18,350 nucleotides of DNA from JANOXC01 sp031418215. Its GTDB lineage: Bacteria > Bacteroidota > Bacteroidia > AKYH767-A > OLB10. Positions 1 to 7,235 of the stretch are shown piece by piece. The position numbers were made by a program, and so were the translations under genes. The notes under the pieces were generated by a model, which saw only the letters and a list, made by a program, of their open reading frames with translations, did no database searches and had not been told where the DNA came from. The stretch spans positions 1 to 18,350 of the forward strand of contig JANOXC010000112.1 in assembly GCA_031418215.1 (NCBI GenBank). The letters are read 5' to 3'. Numbering within the stretch: position 1 is the stretch's first letter; each line of letters opens with the position of its first letter.

Positions 1-5
1 TAATT

Positions 6-1031
6 ATGCAAACAATAAAACGTATTTTATTGCTTTTTTTTCTTTTCAGTATAACCTATGGTGCATTTAATTACAATTTAGTAATCTATGGCATTCGCCA
101 ACTGAAGGGTCAAATGCATATCATCATGAATGCCCGACCGGTAAATGAAATCATCAATGAACAATCCGTCAGTGAAGAAAATATTGCAAAATTATTGCTA
201 ATTCAAAAAGTCAGGCAGTTCGCGATTGACTCCCTTGGCTTGAACAACTCTTCCAATTACACTACCTTTTATGATCAGCATAACAAACCTGTTTTATGGG
301 TTCTTACTGCTTGCCCGCCATTTGAATTGAAACCATATGAATGGCATTTCCCCTTTCTTGGGAATGTTTCCTACAAAGGTTTCTTTAAGAAAGAGATAGG
401 ATTGGCTGAGCAAGTAATACTACAAAATGCATTCTATGATACAGATCTTTCTCCAACAGGAGGCTGGTCTACACTAGGTTGGTTCAAAGATCCCATACTA
501 AGCAATATGTTAAAGCGTAGCAACGGCCAGATTGCAGAGCTAATTATTCATGAATTAACACATGCAACGGTTTATGTTTCAGGTAGTGTTGAATACAATG
601 AAAACCTGGCTACCTTTATTGGGGAACAAGGGGCCATCCGTTTTATGAAAGCCACTTATGGAGATAGTTCAACATTTCTAAAATCCTACTTAAACTATAA
701 AAGCGATGAAGAAATTTATGGAAATTATATGCTCAATGCCTGCAACAGATTGGATAGTTTGTACAACTCATTTTCCAATCAATCATTCATATTAAAACTT
801 GAAAAGAAATATCAACTCATAACAAACATCATCTTTGGTATTCCAAATCTGTCGCTTCATTCTGCAGAAAAATACACTTTTCGGTTTCCCGGTTCGCATT
901 TACCCAATAATACCTGGTTCTTGTCGTTTAAAAGATACCGAAGCAAGCAAACTAATATGGAAGACGACCTTCATTTTAATTTTGATAATAATTTAAAATC
1001 GTATTTACATTCCATTAAAAATCGTCATTAA
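6..1031 (+). CDS. Putative zinc aminopeptidase (PF10023-like), membrane-anchored
   Basis: The 341-residue protein has one N-terminal hydrophobic segment (about residues 5-28) with no lipobox cysteine, so it is probably anchored in the inner membrane with its body in the periplasm. A zinc-protease HExxH motif is seen at H182-E183-L-T-H186. E199, in the following ENLATFIGEQG stretch, is well placed as the third metal ligand. HELTHATVY followed 13 residues later by ENLA is the pattern of the predicted aminopeptidase family PF10023/COG4324, and the length matches the usual ~350 residues. Substrate is unknown. The gene starts five bases into the window, so its promoter and any upstream partner are not visible. 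The next gene on this strand begins 115 bases on, so it probably ends its transcription unit. Family assignment is from motif memory, not a search. Confidence 0.8.
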   Translation: MQTIKRILLLFFLFSITYGAFNYNLVIYGIRQLKGQMHIIMNARPVNEIINEQSVSEENIAKLLLIQKVRQFAIDSLGLNNSSNYTTFYDQHNKPVLWVLTACPPFELKPYEWHFPFLGNVSYKGFFKKEIGLAEQVILQNAFYDTDLSPTGGWSTLGWFKDPILSNMLKRSNGQIAELIIHELTHATVYVSGSVEYNENLATFIGEQGAIRFMKATYGDSSTFLKSYLNYKSDEEIYGNYMLNACNRLDSLYNSFSNQSFILKLEKKYQLITNIIFGIPNLSLHSAEKYTFRFPGSHLPNNTWFLSFKRYRSKQTNMEDDLHFNFDNNLKSYLHSIKNRH

Positions 1032-1105
1032 GGTAATAGTCGCCTTCATGTCCATAACCTTTAATAACAGAGTAAAAAAATCAGACCAATATTTGTTTAC
1101 CAATT

Positions 1106-1137
1106 TTGAATTGAATTACTAAATATTATTAGCTTTA
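1106..1137 (+). promoter_or_regulatory. Possible Bacteroidota-type promoter before the DUF2752/TM2 pair
   Basis: TTG at 1106-1108 is followed after 21 bases by TAGCTTTA at 1130-1137. This fits the Bacteroidota -33 TTG / -7 TAnnTTTG pattern except for the last base. It lies just upstream of the ATG at 1147, so any 5' leader would be only a few bases. Weak call from pattern alone. Confidence 0.3.
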
Positions 1138-1146
1138 CGCTAACCT

Positions 1147-1437
1147 ATGGTAATTTTACACAAAATTCCGCTTGAACTGGCAGTTTGGATATTTGGCCTG
1201 GCTTATCTCGCATTGGTTCCGCCGGCCACTTTCAGCATTTGTCTTTTTCATCAATTGGGTTTTCATAATTGTCCCGGATGCGGATTAGGCCATGCCATTT
1301 ATTTTCTTTTTCGCGGGTCTTGGCGAGCATCATTTGAGTCACATCCGCTAGGTCTATTTGCATTATGTATTCTACTTCATCGTATTTATATACTTTGCAG
1401 ACAACTTTATTTTCACAATCAAAAATCAACTACATGA
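1147..1437 (+). CDS. DUF2752 small membrane protein
   Basis: The 96-residue protein has two or three hydrophobic segments (about residues 12-35 and 68-86). Between them is the DUF2752 hallmark, a CPGCGLGHA box at residues 42-50 with cysteines 42 and 45 and a histidine at 49. DUF2752 has no settled biochemical role; the paired cysteines suggest metal binding or a redox function, but that is inference. Its TGA stop overlaps the ATG of the next gene (ATGA at 1434-1437), which points to translational coupling with the TM2 protein and a shared task at the membrane. The ATG at 1147 is the first plausible start and gives a complete domain. Confidence 0.85.
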   Translation: MVILHKIPLELAVWIFGLAYLALVPPATFSICLFHQLGFHNCPGCGLGHAIYFLFRGSWRASFESHPLGLFALCILLHRIYILCRQLYFHNQKSTT

Positions 1438-1787
1438 ACCAAAATTTACTTATGTCGATTCCCAACATTGGACCGCAAGAACTGATGTTTATTAAAGAAG
1501 CCATTAAAGATCTTAATGATGATCAGCAAAGCAATTTCCTGATGGTTTACAATAGTCGTAGAAAAGATCCTCAAATAATCATGATCTGTACACTAATAGG
1601 TTTTATTGGCATTTCAGGTGTTCAACGCTTCCTGGTGAACCAAATCGGCATGGGGATACTTTATCTGTTTACAGGAGGCTTGTGCGTTGTCGGTACCATC
1701 ATTGATCTTATTAATTATCAGAAAATCGCTCTGGAGTATAATCAAAAAATGGTTGTTGAGGCGATACAGATGGCTAGGAACATGTAA
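1434..1787 (+). CDS. TM2 domain-containing protein
   Basis: A 117-residue protein starting MNQNLLMS. The frame stays open further upstream, but ATG 1434 is chosen because it overlaps the preceding stop as ATGA and gives a normal N-terminus. Residues 1-45 form a charged, mostly helical cytoplasmic stretch. Residues about 46-100 form the TM2 domain: two hydrophobic helices joined by a short turn containing GVQRFLVNQIGMGIL, close to the usual G-x-H-R-F-Y-L pattern but with Gln for His. TM2 proteins are small double-spanning membrane proteins without a general assigned function. The tight link to DUF2752 suggests the two products work together. The last helix is followed by a short polar tail. 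Confidence 0.85.
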   Translation: MNQNLLMSIPNIGPQELMFIKEAIKDLNDDQQSNFLMVYNSRRKDPQIIMICTLIGFIGISGVQRFLVNQIGMGILYLFTGGLCVVGTIIDLINYQKIALEYNQKMVVEAIQMARNM

Positions 1788-1845
1788 TTGTATCATTAAA
1801 ATATCTAGGTCTCTTCTAACACATAATTTTTTTCAACAGAAAAAA

Positions 1846-2724
1846 ATGTTTGCAAGCATTAAAAAATATTTAGTCCTTTTTACGCTTATCATTTCCATGA
1901 TGAGTTGTAAAAAATATGAAGAAGAAATCATAACTGGTAATATTGCACCCCCTGATACCACTATTGAAAATAATGTTTATGAAGATTATATAAATCGTAC
2001 GTATATCATGGTGCTGGGTCGTGAGCCATTAAGTACTGAATTAGCTGGAGCAATGACCCTATTGCAAAATGAAAAACTAAATATTACTTCCCGTGAGCAC
2101 TTTTTAAACGCTGTATTTTCCAATGTTGAATATCGTTACCATATATATGAAGAGAACAGATTCAATTTATTACGCGATAACGATAGTTCAGATGTTCTCC
2201 AGTTTATTACATTGTTTAACATGGCATTGCTTGATTCGTCTCAAATGCAATCTTGGCCAATTTACCAATATGAGGTCAACCGACTATATGAACTGGAAGA
2301 TGCTAGAAATCATTTTTTAAGTGACAGTATTGATATTATCACAGTACAAAGGAGAATGGTCAACAATTTCTTTTATGATCAACTCAATATGAATGCGCAA
2401 AATTTCGTACTAGCAGTTTTTCAGCAACTCATTAATAGAACGCCTACACAAAATGAATTGTTGAACGGCGTTGCCATGGTTGATGGTTTTAATGCTATTG
2501 TGTTTTTTCAATCAGGTTCTTCAAAAGACGCTTTTCTTGATATTATATTGAATACAGATGATTATTACGAAGGTCAGGTAGTTCAGCTTTACAAAAAATA
2601 CTTATTGCGTCTTCCAACAAGTCAAGAGATGACAGCAGGAACGGCACTTTACAAAAATACCGGCGACTTTAAAAAAGTGCAAATTGAAATATTAAAGACT
2701 GATGAATTTGCAGGAGTAAAATAA
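1846..2724 (+). CDS. Lipoprotein with three RxPxxxE modules (DUF4214/DUF1549-like)
   Basis: The start is ATG 1846, because only from there does the protein begin with a proper type II signal: a positively charged tip, a hydrophobic core, then SMMSC with the lipid-accepting cysteine at residue 21, followed by KKYEEE. The mature part (292 residues in total) contains a module three times: an R-x-P-x-x-x-E box at R59, R198 and R255, and 30-40 residues later a short S/T-x-(E/D)-(Y/F) end box (residues 92-96, 237-240 and 285-288). This resembles the helical DUF4214 repeat (LGREP...F..SxEF) and also the R-x-PT-x-x-E...SPEY pattern of planctomycete DUF1549. I cannot decide between them without a profile search. 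It opens the five-gene cassette running to 5996 and shares the module with the next gene. Function unknown; a structural or binding role at the cell surface is inference. Confidence 0.7.
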   Translation: MFASIKKYLVLFTLIISMMSCKKYEEEIITGNIAPPDTTIENNVYEDYINRTYIMVLGREPLSTELAGAMTLLQNEKLNITSREHFLNAVFSNVEYRYHIYEENRFNLLRDNDSSDVLQFITLFNMALLDSSQMQSWPIYQYEVNRLYELEDARNHFLSDSIDIITVQRRMVNNFFYDQLNMNAQNFVLAVFQQLINRTPTQNELLNGVAMVDGFNAIVFFQSGSSKDAFLDIILNTDDYYEGQVVQLYKKYLLRLPTSQEMTAGTALYKNTGDFKKVQIEILKTDEFAGVK

Positions 2725-2739
2725 TATATATAATTAAAA

Positions 2740-3228
2740 ATGAATTGCATTAAAAACATATTAATTCTATTGATTTTTTCACCACTGTTTTCTTGCCAGA
2801 AAGAAAAAACCTTTCTCTATGAAGTTGACCCTGTTAATGTAAATTCAAATGGCGGAATTAAGAATAACGTGAAAAGCACTACTGAATTTATTTCCATTGC
2901 CTATGCTGATCTTAAGGGCTCCAATATCAGCTCGTCTGAACTTCAAAACCTTAGCACTGTTTATACAGCTTTTGGTGATAAAAAACTTATTGAAGACAGA
3001 ATTATCAGGAAATTCCTGACTGATCCAAACACACTGCTTCCTGCAACAATTAGCGTGAATGGCGACACCATCTTATTCCTGGTTAACACTTATAAAAAAT
3101 TCTTTAATAGGGAACCCAATGAATTTGAACGATATTATTTAAAGGAATTAATAAAAACAAATACTGGCATCGACTCCAGAATTATTTATTACTCAATGAT
3201 GACTTCTGATGAATACCGCTATTACTAA
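2740..3228 (+). CDS. Small lipoprotein with one RxPxxxE module
   Basis: The 162-residue protein starts at ATG 2740, 15 bases after the previous stop. A type II signal peptide ends in PLFSC (cysteine 19) followed by QKEK, so it is a predicted lipoprotein. Most of the N-terminal half is not recognisable. The C-terminal half carries one copy of the module seen three times in the upstream neighbour: R-E-P-x-x-x-E at residues 124-130 and T-S-D-E-Y at 155-159, three residues before the C-terminus. The shared module suggests the two proteins arose by duplication or pack against the same partner. No enzymatic motif is visible. The gene lies 51 bases upstream of the Tat-exported DUF1501 protein and is probably co-transcribed with it. 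Confidence 0.65.
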   Translation: MNCIKNILILLIFSPLFSCQKEKTFLYEVDPVNVNSNGGIKNNVKSTTEFISIAYADLKGSNISSSELQNLSTVYTAFGDKKLIEDRIIRKFLTDPNTLLPATISVNGDTILFLVNTYKKFFNREPNEFERYYLKELIKTNTGIDSRIIYYSMMTSDEYRYY

Positions 3229-3279
3229 CAATAAGATTTATAAATTAAACACCACGATTAATATATAATTGAGAAAATA

Positions 3280-4614
3280 ATGAGGCGAAGGACGTTTCTT
3301 AAACAAGCAGGATTAGCAGCAGCAGGAGCTTTTGTTGCGCCATATATATTACCCTCAGGGAGATTATTTGCTGCAACCGGTGCAAGAAAAGCCAATCATG
3401 TTGTATTCTGCATGTTTGCCGGTGGTGTTAGGAATATAGATAGTGTTCAACATCATGATGGAAACCTTTTAACGAACATCCTAAACAACAATACAGCTAT
3501 TTCCCCGGATATTGCTCCTGCTATGACTGTATTACCATCAAATCCTTTGGGTTATACATTGGATTCAAGAGGCTCCCTATTTAAAGAATTCAAATACCAA
3601 AAGGGTCCAACCGGACATTTTAACGGACATACCGTTGCTTTAACAGGACAATATTCAAATACTGATTTGGTGATAAAAGAAAATCCTAAAGTCCCAACCA
3701 TTTTTGAATATTACCGCAAACACAACTCGCCTCAAAATGCAGCCACCAATTGCTGGTGGGTAGCTAATACACTGGGGCCATTTCCTGCATTAAATTATAG
3801 CAGCGCAGCCGGATATGGTGCTGCGTATGGCGCCAATTTCATTGCACCTACCTCTTTATTCAGTTCTGCCGGCCAACAAACAATTCAGAATGTATATAAT
3901 TTCAGTAATAATGATCAGCAAGCCATCAATAAATTAAAAGGATTCACAAATCAAGTATTTAACCATCCTTACATCAATGGCGAGGCTGGCATTGGCAACA
4001 CAGAAAGTGATAAGGCGAAACTTGATCAATTTATCAATAATATGTTTGCGAATACAGTTCCAAATTCATGGGGAATAAATGGCGGAATGAACAACGATAT
4101 GTTGAACATCTCCTTTGCAGAAGAAATCCTAAAAGAATTTAAACCTGAATTGCTTGTAGTCAATATGCAGGATGTAGATGTGGCTCATTTCAATTTTACA
4201 AATTATGCCAACAACCTTCGCAAAGCTGATTATGCAGTAGCACATCTTTGGAACACTATTCAAAGTATTCCGGGAATGGCTAATGATACCATATTAATTA
4301 TTGCACCGGAACATGGAAGAAATCTTAATGGAAATAATTCCATTGATGCTTATGGGAGAGCTGCTCTCGATCACACAGCAAATGTAGATCTAACGCAGGG
4401 CGATCAAACAGCTCGCGATATTTTTTGTCTGATTGTTGGTCCTCCCGGAGTTGTAAAGCAAGGATTTAATTTCGGAGCCATCGGATCACCTGTTGGCGAA
4501 AGCATTGAAATTGTACCTGCAATAGCTAATATTCTTGGTTTTGATAATAATATCCCCGGAAGTATTTTAACGCCAGCCATCAACAATCAATTGTTGTTAA
4601 ACGCCTTCTATTGA
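3280..4614 (+). CDS. Tat-exported DUF1501 (alkaline-phosphatase-fold) protein
   Basis: The 444-residue protein begins with a twin-arginine signal (R3-R4-T-F-L-K8, then an Ala/Gly-rich core to about residue 32), so it should be exported folded, often with a cofactor. The body matches DUF1501, a branch of the alkaline phosphatase/sulfatase superfamily. The seen motifs are HVVFCMFAGGVRN near residues 40-52, GHFNGHTVALTG in the middle, a D298-V-D300-V-A-H303 metal-type motif, P-E344-H345-G-R (the place of the common D-H-G), and L-D-H365. These are plausible metal ligands, but the E344 for Asp change makes phosphatase or sulfatase activity uncertain. It sits in the middle of a cassette of lipoproteins, one with a haem-type motif. 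In Planctomycetes, DUF1501 genes likewise neighbour DUF1549/cytochrome genes. Substrate unknown. Confidence 0.8.
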   Translation: MRRRTFLKQAGLAAAGAFVAPYILPSGRLFAATGARKANHVVFCMFAGGVRNIDSVQHHDGNLLTNILNNNTAISPDIAPAMTVLPSNPLGYTLDSRGSLFKEFKYQKGPTGHFNGHTVALTGQYSNTDLVIKENPKVPTIFEYYRKHNSPQNAATNCWWVANTLGPFPALNYSSAAGYGAAYGANFIAPTSLFSSAGQQTIQNVYNFSNNDQQAINKLKGFTNQVFNHPYINGEAGIGNTESDKAKLDQFINNMFANTVPNSWGINGGMNNDMLNISFAEEILKEFKPELLVVNMQDVDVAHFNFTNYANNLRKADYAVAHLWNTIQSIPGMANDTILIIAPEHGRNLNGNNSIDAYGRAALDHTANVDLTQGDQTARDIFCLIVGPPGVVKQGFNFGAIGSPVGESIEIVPAIANILGFDNNIPGSILTPAINNQLLLNAFY

Positions 4615-4618
4615 GATT

Positions 4619-5566
4619 ATGCTAAGAACAAACAACAAGGAAAAACAAAAATTTAAATCAGCCTGTTTTCTGGTATTAGCGTTTCTTGCACTTATACTAC
4701 ACTCTTGTAAAGAAACAGAAATGCCGGACAATCCTTATGATAAAGTTGATTATGGTAGCGGTGCAAGTAGCATTCCCGAACCTGATCCGAACTCAATTGC
4801 AGGTATTCATAAAAACATTTTAATTAAACGATGTGCATTGTCCGGGTGTCATGACGGCACTTTTGAACCTGACTTTCGCACTGTACAATCGAGCTATTCA
4901 TCACTCGTATATAATCCGGTGATTAAAAATACGGTAGACAACAATCATTTTTTTAATTACCGTGTACTGCCCAATGATATTTCAAACTCATTTCTCATCG
5001 AGCGCCTTACTACAAACACCAGTGATTACATGCCTTCTAATGGATCAAGACTTGCTAACAAATATATTGACAACATTAAAAATTGGATTGCGCAAGGAGC
5101 CAAAGATCAAAACGGAAACCAAGCAGTAAGACCGGATTTAATGCCAAATATTACCAACTTTGTAATTTTTAATTCTGCTTTTAATTTCCGTTATGATACC
5201 ATTCGCGTTGGGGGCGTAAGTTATAATGCAGCCATTGTACCCTTTGGCGTAGATCTGAATTTTATTCCAATTGTAACAGATGAGGCCGACAGTGCCTTTG
5301 CCACGCCGGTAAGTGCTTTTACTAATTGTAGAATTGAACTATCATTGGGGAAAGACAGTTTTCCTTCCTCCAATTCCACTCCTGCATATTTTATCAGCAC
5401 GTATAATGTCTGGAACTGTCCGATCAACACTTCACAATGGCCTTCAGGAACAACGGTTTATTGCAGGTTTTATGTAAATGATGGTCATCACGCTATGGAC
5501 TCTGAATTTCCAAGAAATACATCCATCAATTATTATAAATCTTATTTTTCTTTTTATGTTCAATAA
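4619..5566 (+). CDS. Lipoprotein with one cytochrome c-like haem motif (CX4CH)
   Basis: The 315-residue protein starts at ATG 4619, only four bases after the DUF1501 stop, so the two are surely co-transcribed. A type II signal ends in LHSC (cysteine 30) followed by KETE. Residues about 60-160 look like a planctomycete-type cytochrome c domain: C72-x4-C77-H78 as the haem attachment motif, Y-M138-P as the likely axial methionine, and a closing helix ending N-W-I-A-Q-G-A. The rest (about 165-315) is probably a beta-rich domain of unknown type. The spacing of four residues between cysteines, rather than two, is less usual but known for c-type haems. A role in electron transfer or as a surface anchor to the DUF1501 protein is inference; haem binding itself is not proven by sequence. 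Confidence 0.7.
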   Translation: MLRTNNKEKQKFKSACFLVLAFLALILHSCKETEMPDNPYDKVDYGSGASSIPEPDPNSIAGIHKNILIKRCALSGCHDGTFEPDFRTVQSSYSSLVYNPVIKNTVDNNHFFNYRVLPNDISNSFLIERLTTNTSDYMPSNGSRLANKYIDNIKNWIAQGAKDQNGNQAVRPDLMPNITNFVIFNSAFNFRYDTIRVGGVSYNAAIVPFGVDLNFIPIVTDEADSAFATPVSAFTNCRIELSLGKDSFPSSNSTPAYFISTYNVWNCPINTSQWPSGTTVYCRFYVNDGHHAMDSEFPRNTSINYYKSYFSFYVQ

Positions 5567-5996
5567 TAAAATTTACTTAACATTTCTATTGGCAACAATT
5601 CTTATTTCCTGCAAAAAGGAAAAGAAGGAATACGACAGCATTCCAGTCATCGAATTCATAAGCATTACACCAGATCCGGTAACAGAGTATCAACCGCTCG
5701 TAATCACTTTCAAATATTCTGATGGTGATGGAGACCTTGGAGAAAATGACCCAAATGTGAAAAATTTATTTGTGACAGATAAGCGTATTGGCATCACCTA
5801 TTCTTATCGTATTAAACAATTATCTCCTGAAAATTCGATTATTCCTATACAAGGGTCGCTTGAAGTGAAAATTGATAATGCCGTTATTAATGGTAATTCA
5901 GTAGAACAACTAGTGAACTATTCAATATATATTGTTGACCGGTCAGGTCATAGCAGTAACATTATTCTAACACCATCAGTGATCATCAGAAAATAA
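5556..5996 (+). CDS. Small beta-rich lipoprotein, last gene of the cassette
   Basis: The frame is open from further upstream, but ATG 5556 is chosen because it gives a clean type II signal ending in LISC (cysteine 19) followed by KKEKKE. The start overlaps the end of the preceding gene by 11 bases, so translation is probably coupled. The mature part of this 146-residue protein has the pattern of Bacteroidota Ig/cadherin-like single-domain lipoproteins: PVIEFISITPDPV, then FKYSDGDGDLGEND, an acidic loop that could bind calcium, and a final strand IYIVDRSGHSS. It carries no enzymatic motif. It ends 11 bases before the stop of the convergent response regulator gene. Exact partner unknown. Confidence 0.7.
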   Translation: MFNNKIYLTFLLATILISCKKEKKEYDSIPVIEFISITPDPVTEYQPLVITFKYSDGDGDLGENDPNVKNLFVTDKRIGITYSYRIKQLSPENSIIPIQGSLEVKIDNAVINGNSVEQLVNYSIYIVDRSGHSSNIILTPSVIIRK

Positions 5997-6007
5997 CCAT
6001 TCTTTTA

Positions 6008-7180
6008 TCAAGAAACCTGCTTACCAACAGTTGCATAAGTTATCACATCATTACCTGAAATCGATTTATCACATAAGATAATTAACCTTTCAACCACATT
6101 CCGAAGTTCACGGATGTTTCCTGTCCAGTTGATTTTCTTCAATTCCTCCATCGCATCATCCGTAAAATTCTTTTTAGGCATGCGATAGTCTTCACAGATC
6201 TGATCAATGAAATAATTTGTAATCAATGGAATATCTTCCTTACGATCATTTAAAGAAGGAACATGCATTACAATTACACTTAACCGGTGATAAAGATCTT
6301 CACGAAACAACCCTTTTTCTATTTCTTTTTTTAAGTCCTTGTTGGTTGCAGCCAACACCCTTACATTTACGGAAATTTCCTTTTCTCCTCCTACCCTTGT
6401 AATTTTACTTTCCTGCAAAGCCCTTAACACCTTTGCTTGTGCCGATAAACTCATATCACCAATTTCATCAAGGAATATTGTTCCATTGTGCGCTTGTTCG
6501 AATTTACCAATCCTTTGTTTTATAGCAGAAGTAAAAGATCCTTTCTCATGTCCGAACAATTCACTTTCGATCAATTCAGAGGGGATAGCGGCACAATTCA
6601 CCTCAACAAAAGCAGTATTGCTGCGGCTGCTTAATGCATGGATCCATCGTGCCACAAGCTCTTTTCCTGTTCCATTTTCTCCGGTTATCAAAACACGTGC
6701 ATCAGTCGGCGCTACGCGGTCGATCATCTCTTTGATTTTCTTAATCGCTTGAGATGTTCCAATCATTTCATTCGTACGTGCTATTTTCTTTCTTAATGAT
6801 TTCGTCTCTGTCACTAATGAAGACCGATCCATAGCATTTCTGATGGTAATTAACATCCTATTCAGGTCCAGCGGTTTGCTGATGAAATCAAAAGCTCCTT
6901 TTTTAATTGCCTCAACAGCCGTTTCAATGGTACCATGCCCACTTATCATTACAACCGGTAAATCCGATTGTAATTCCTGCAGTTTTTCCAACACTTCAAT
7001 ACCATCCATACCTGGCATTTTAATATCACAAAGTATAATGTCATATCTTGTTTCAGCGGCTTTTTTCAATCCCTCCATTCCATCAGCAGCATCGTGTACT
7101 TCATGCTTCTCGTACTCTAGAATATCCTTTAATGTATTACGAATACTTTTTTCATCATCAATAACCAAAATCTTACTCAT
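6008..7180 (-). CDS. NtrC-family sigma-54 response regulator lacking the DNA-binding domain
   Basis: The 390-residue protein has two domains. Residues 1-120 are a receiver with the acid pair D8-D9, phospho-acceptor D52, S80 and K102. Residues about 138-375 are a sigma-54 AAA+ ATPase with Walker A GENGTGKE at 167-174, Walker B TIFLDE at 234-239, and arginine-rich sensor motifs near the end (GNIRELRNVVERL). The sigma-54 contact loop reads GSFTSA (214-219) in place of the canonical GAFTGA. The protein stops soon after the AAA+ domain, so the C-terminal Fis helix-turn-helix found in most ~450-residue NtrC proteins is absent. It could act on sigma-54 holoenzyme without binding DNA, or recognise its targets through a partner. 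No histidine kinase lies in the window. It is 55 bases downstream of the ppx-like gene on the same strand. Confidence 0.9.
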   Translation of the reverse strand: MSKILVIDDEKSIRNTLKDILEYEKHEVHDAADGMEGLKKAAETRYDIILCDIKMPGMDGIEVLEKLQELQSDLPVVMISGHGTIETAVEAIKKGAFDFISKPLDLNRMLITIRNAMDRSSLVTETKSLRKKIARTNEMIGTSQAIKKIKEMIDRVAPTDARVLITGENGTGKELVARWIHALSSRSNTAFVEVNCAAIPSELIESELFGHEKGSFTSAIKQRIGKFEQAHNGTIFLDEIGDMSLSAQAKVLRALQESKITRVGGEKEISVNVRVLAATNKDLKKEIEKGLFREDLYHRLSVIVMHVPSLNDRKEDIPLITNYFIDQICEDYRMPKKNFTDDAMEELKKINWTGNIRELRNVVERLIILCDKSISGNDVITYATVGKQVS

Positions 7181-7235
7181 TGCTGCAGTTTTTAAGAAAA
7201 TTAATAAAATTTAAACACTAAAATGAAAACAATTA

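Noticed and set aside
5997..6007. Possible frameshifted remnant of a Fis domain downstream of the response regulator
   Set aside because: Only 11 bases separate its stop from the stop of the convergent lipoprotein gene, and that gene is intact, so there is no room for a decayed domain.
6339..7214. Open frames on the plus strand inside the response regulator gene (6339-6752 and 6843-7214)
   Set aside because: They are antisense to a well-supported AAA+/receiver gene; their translations are Ser/Ile/Cys-rich with no motif, as expected of a shadow frame.
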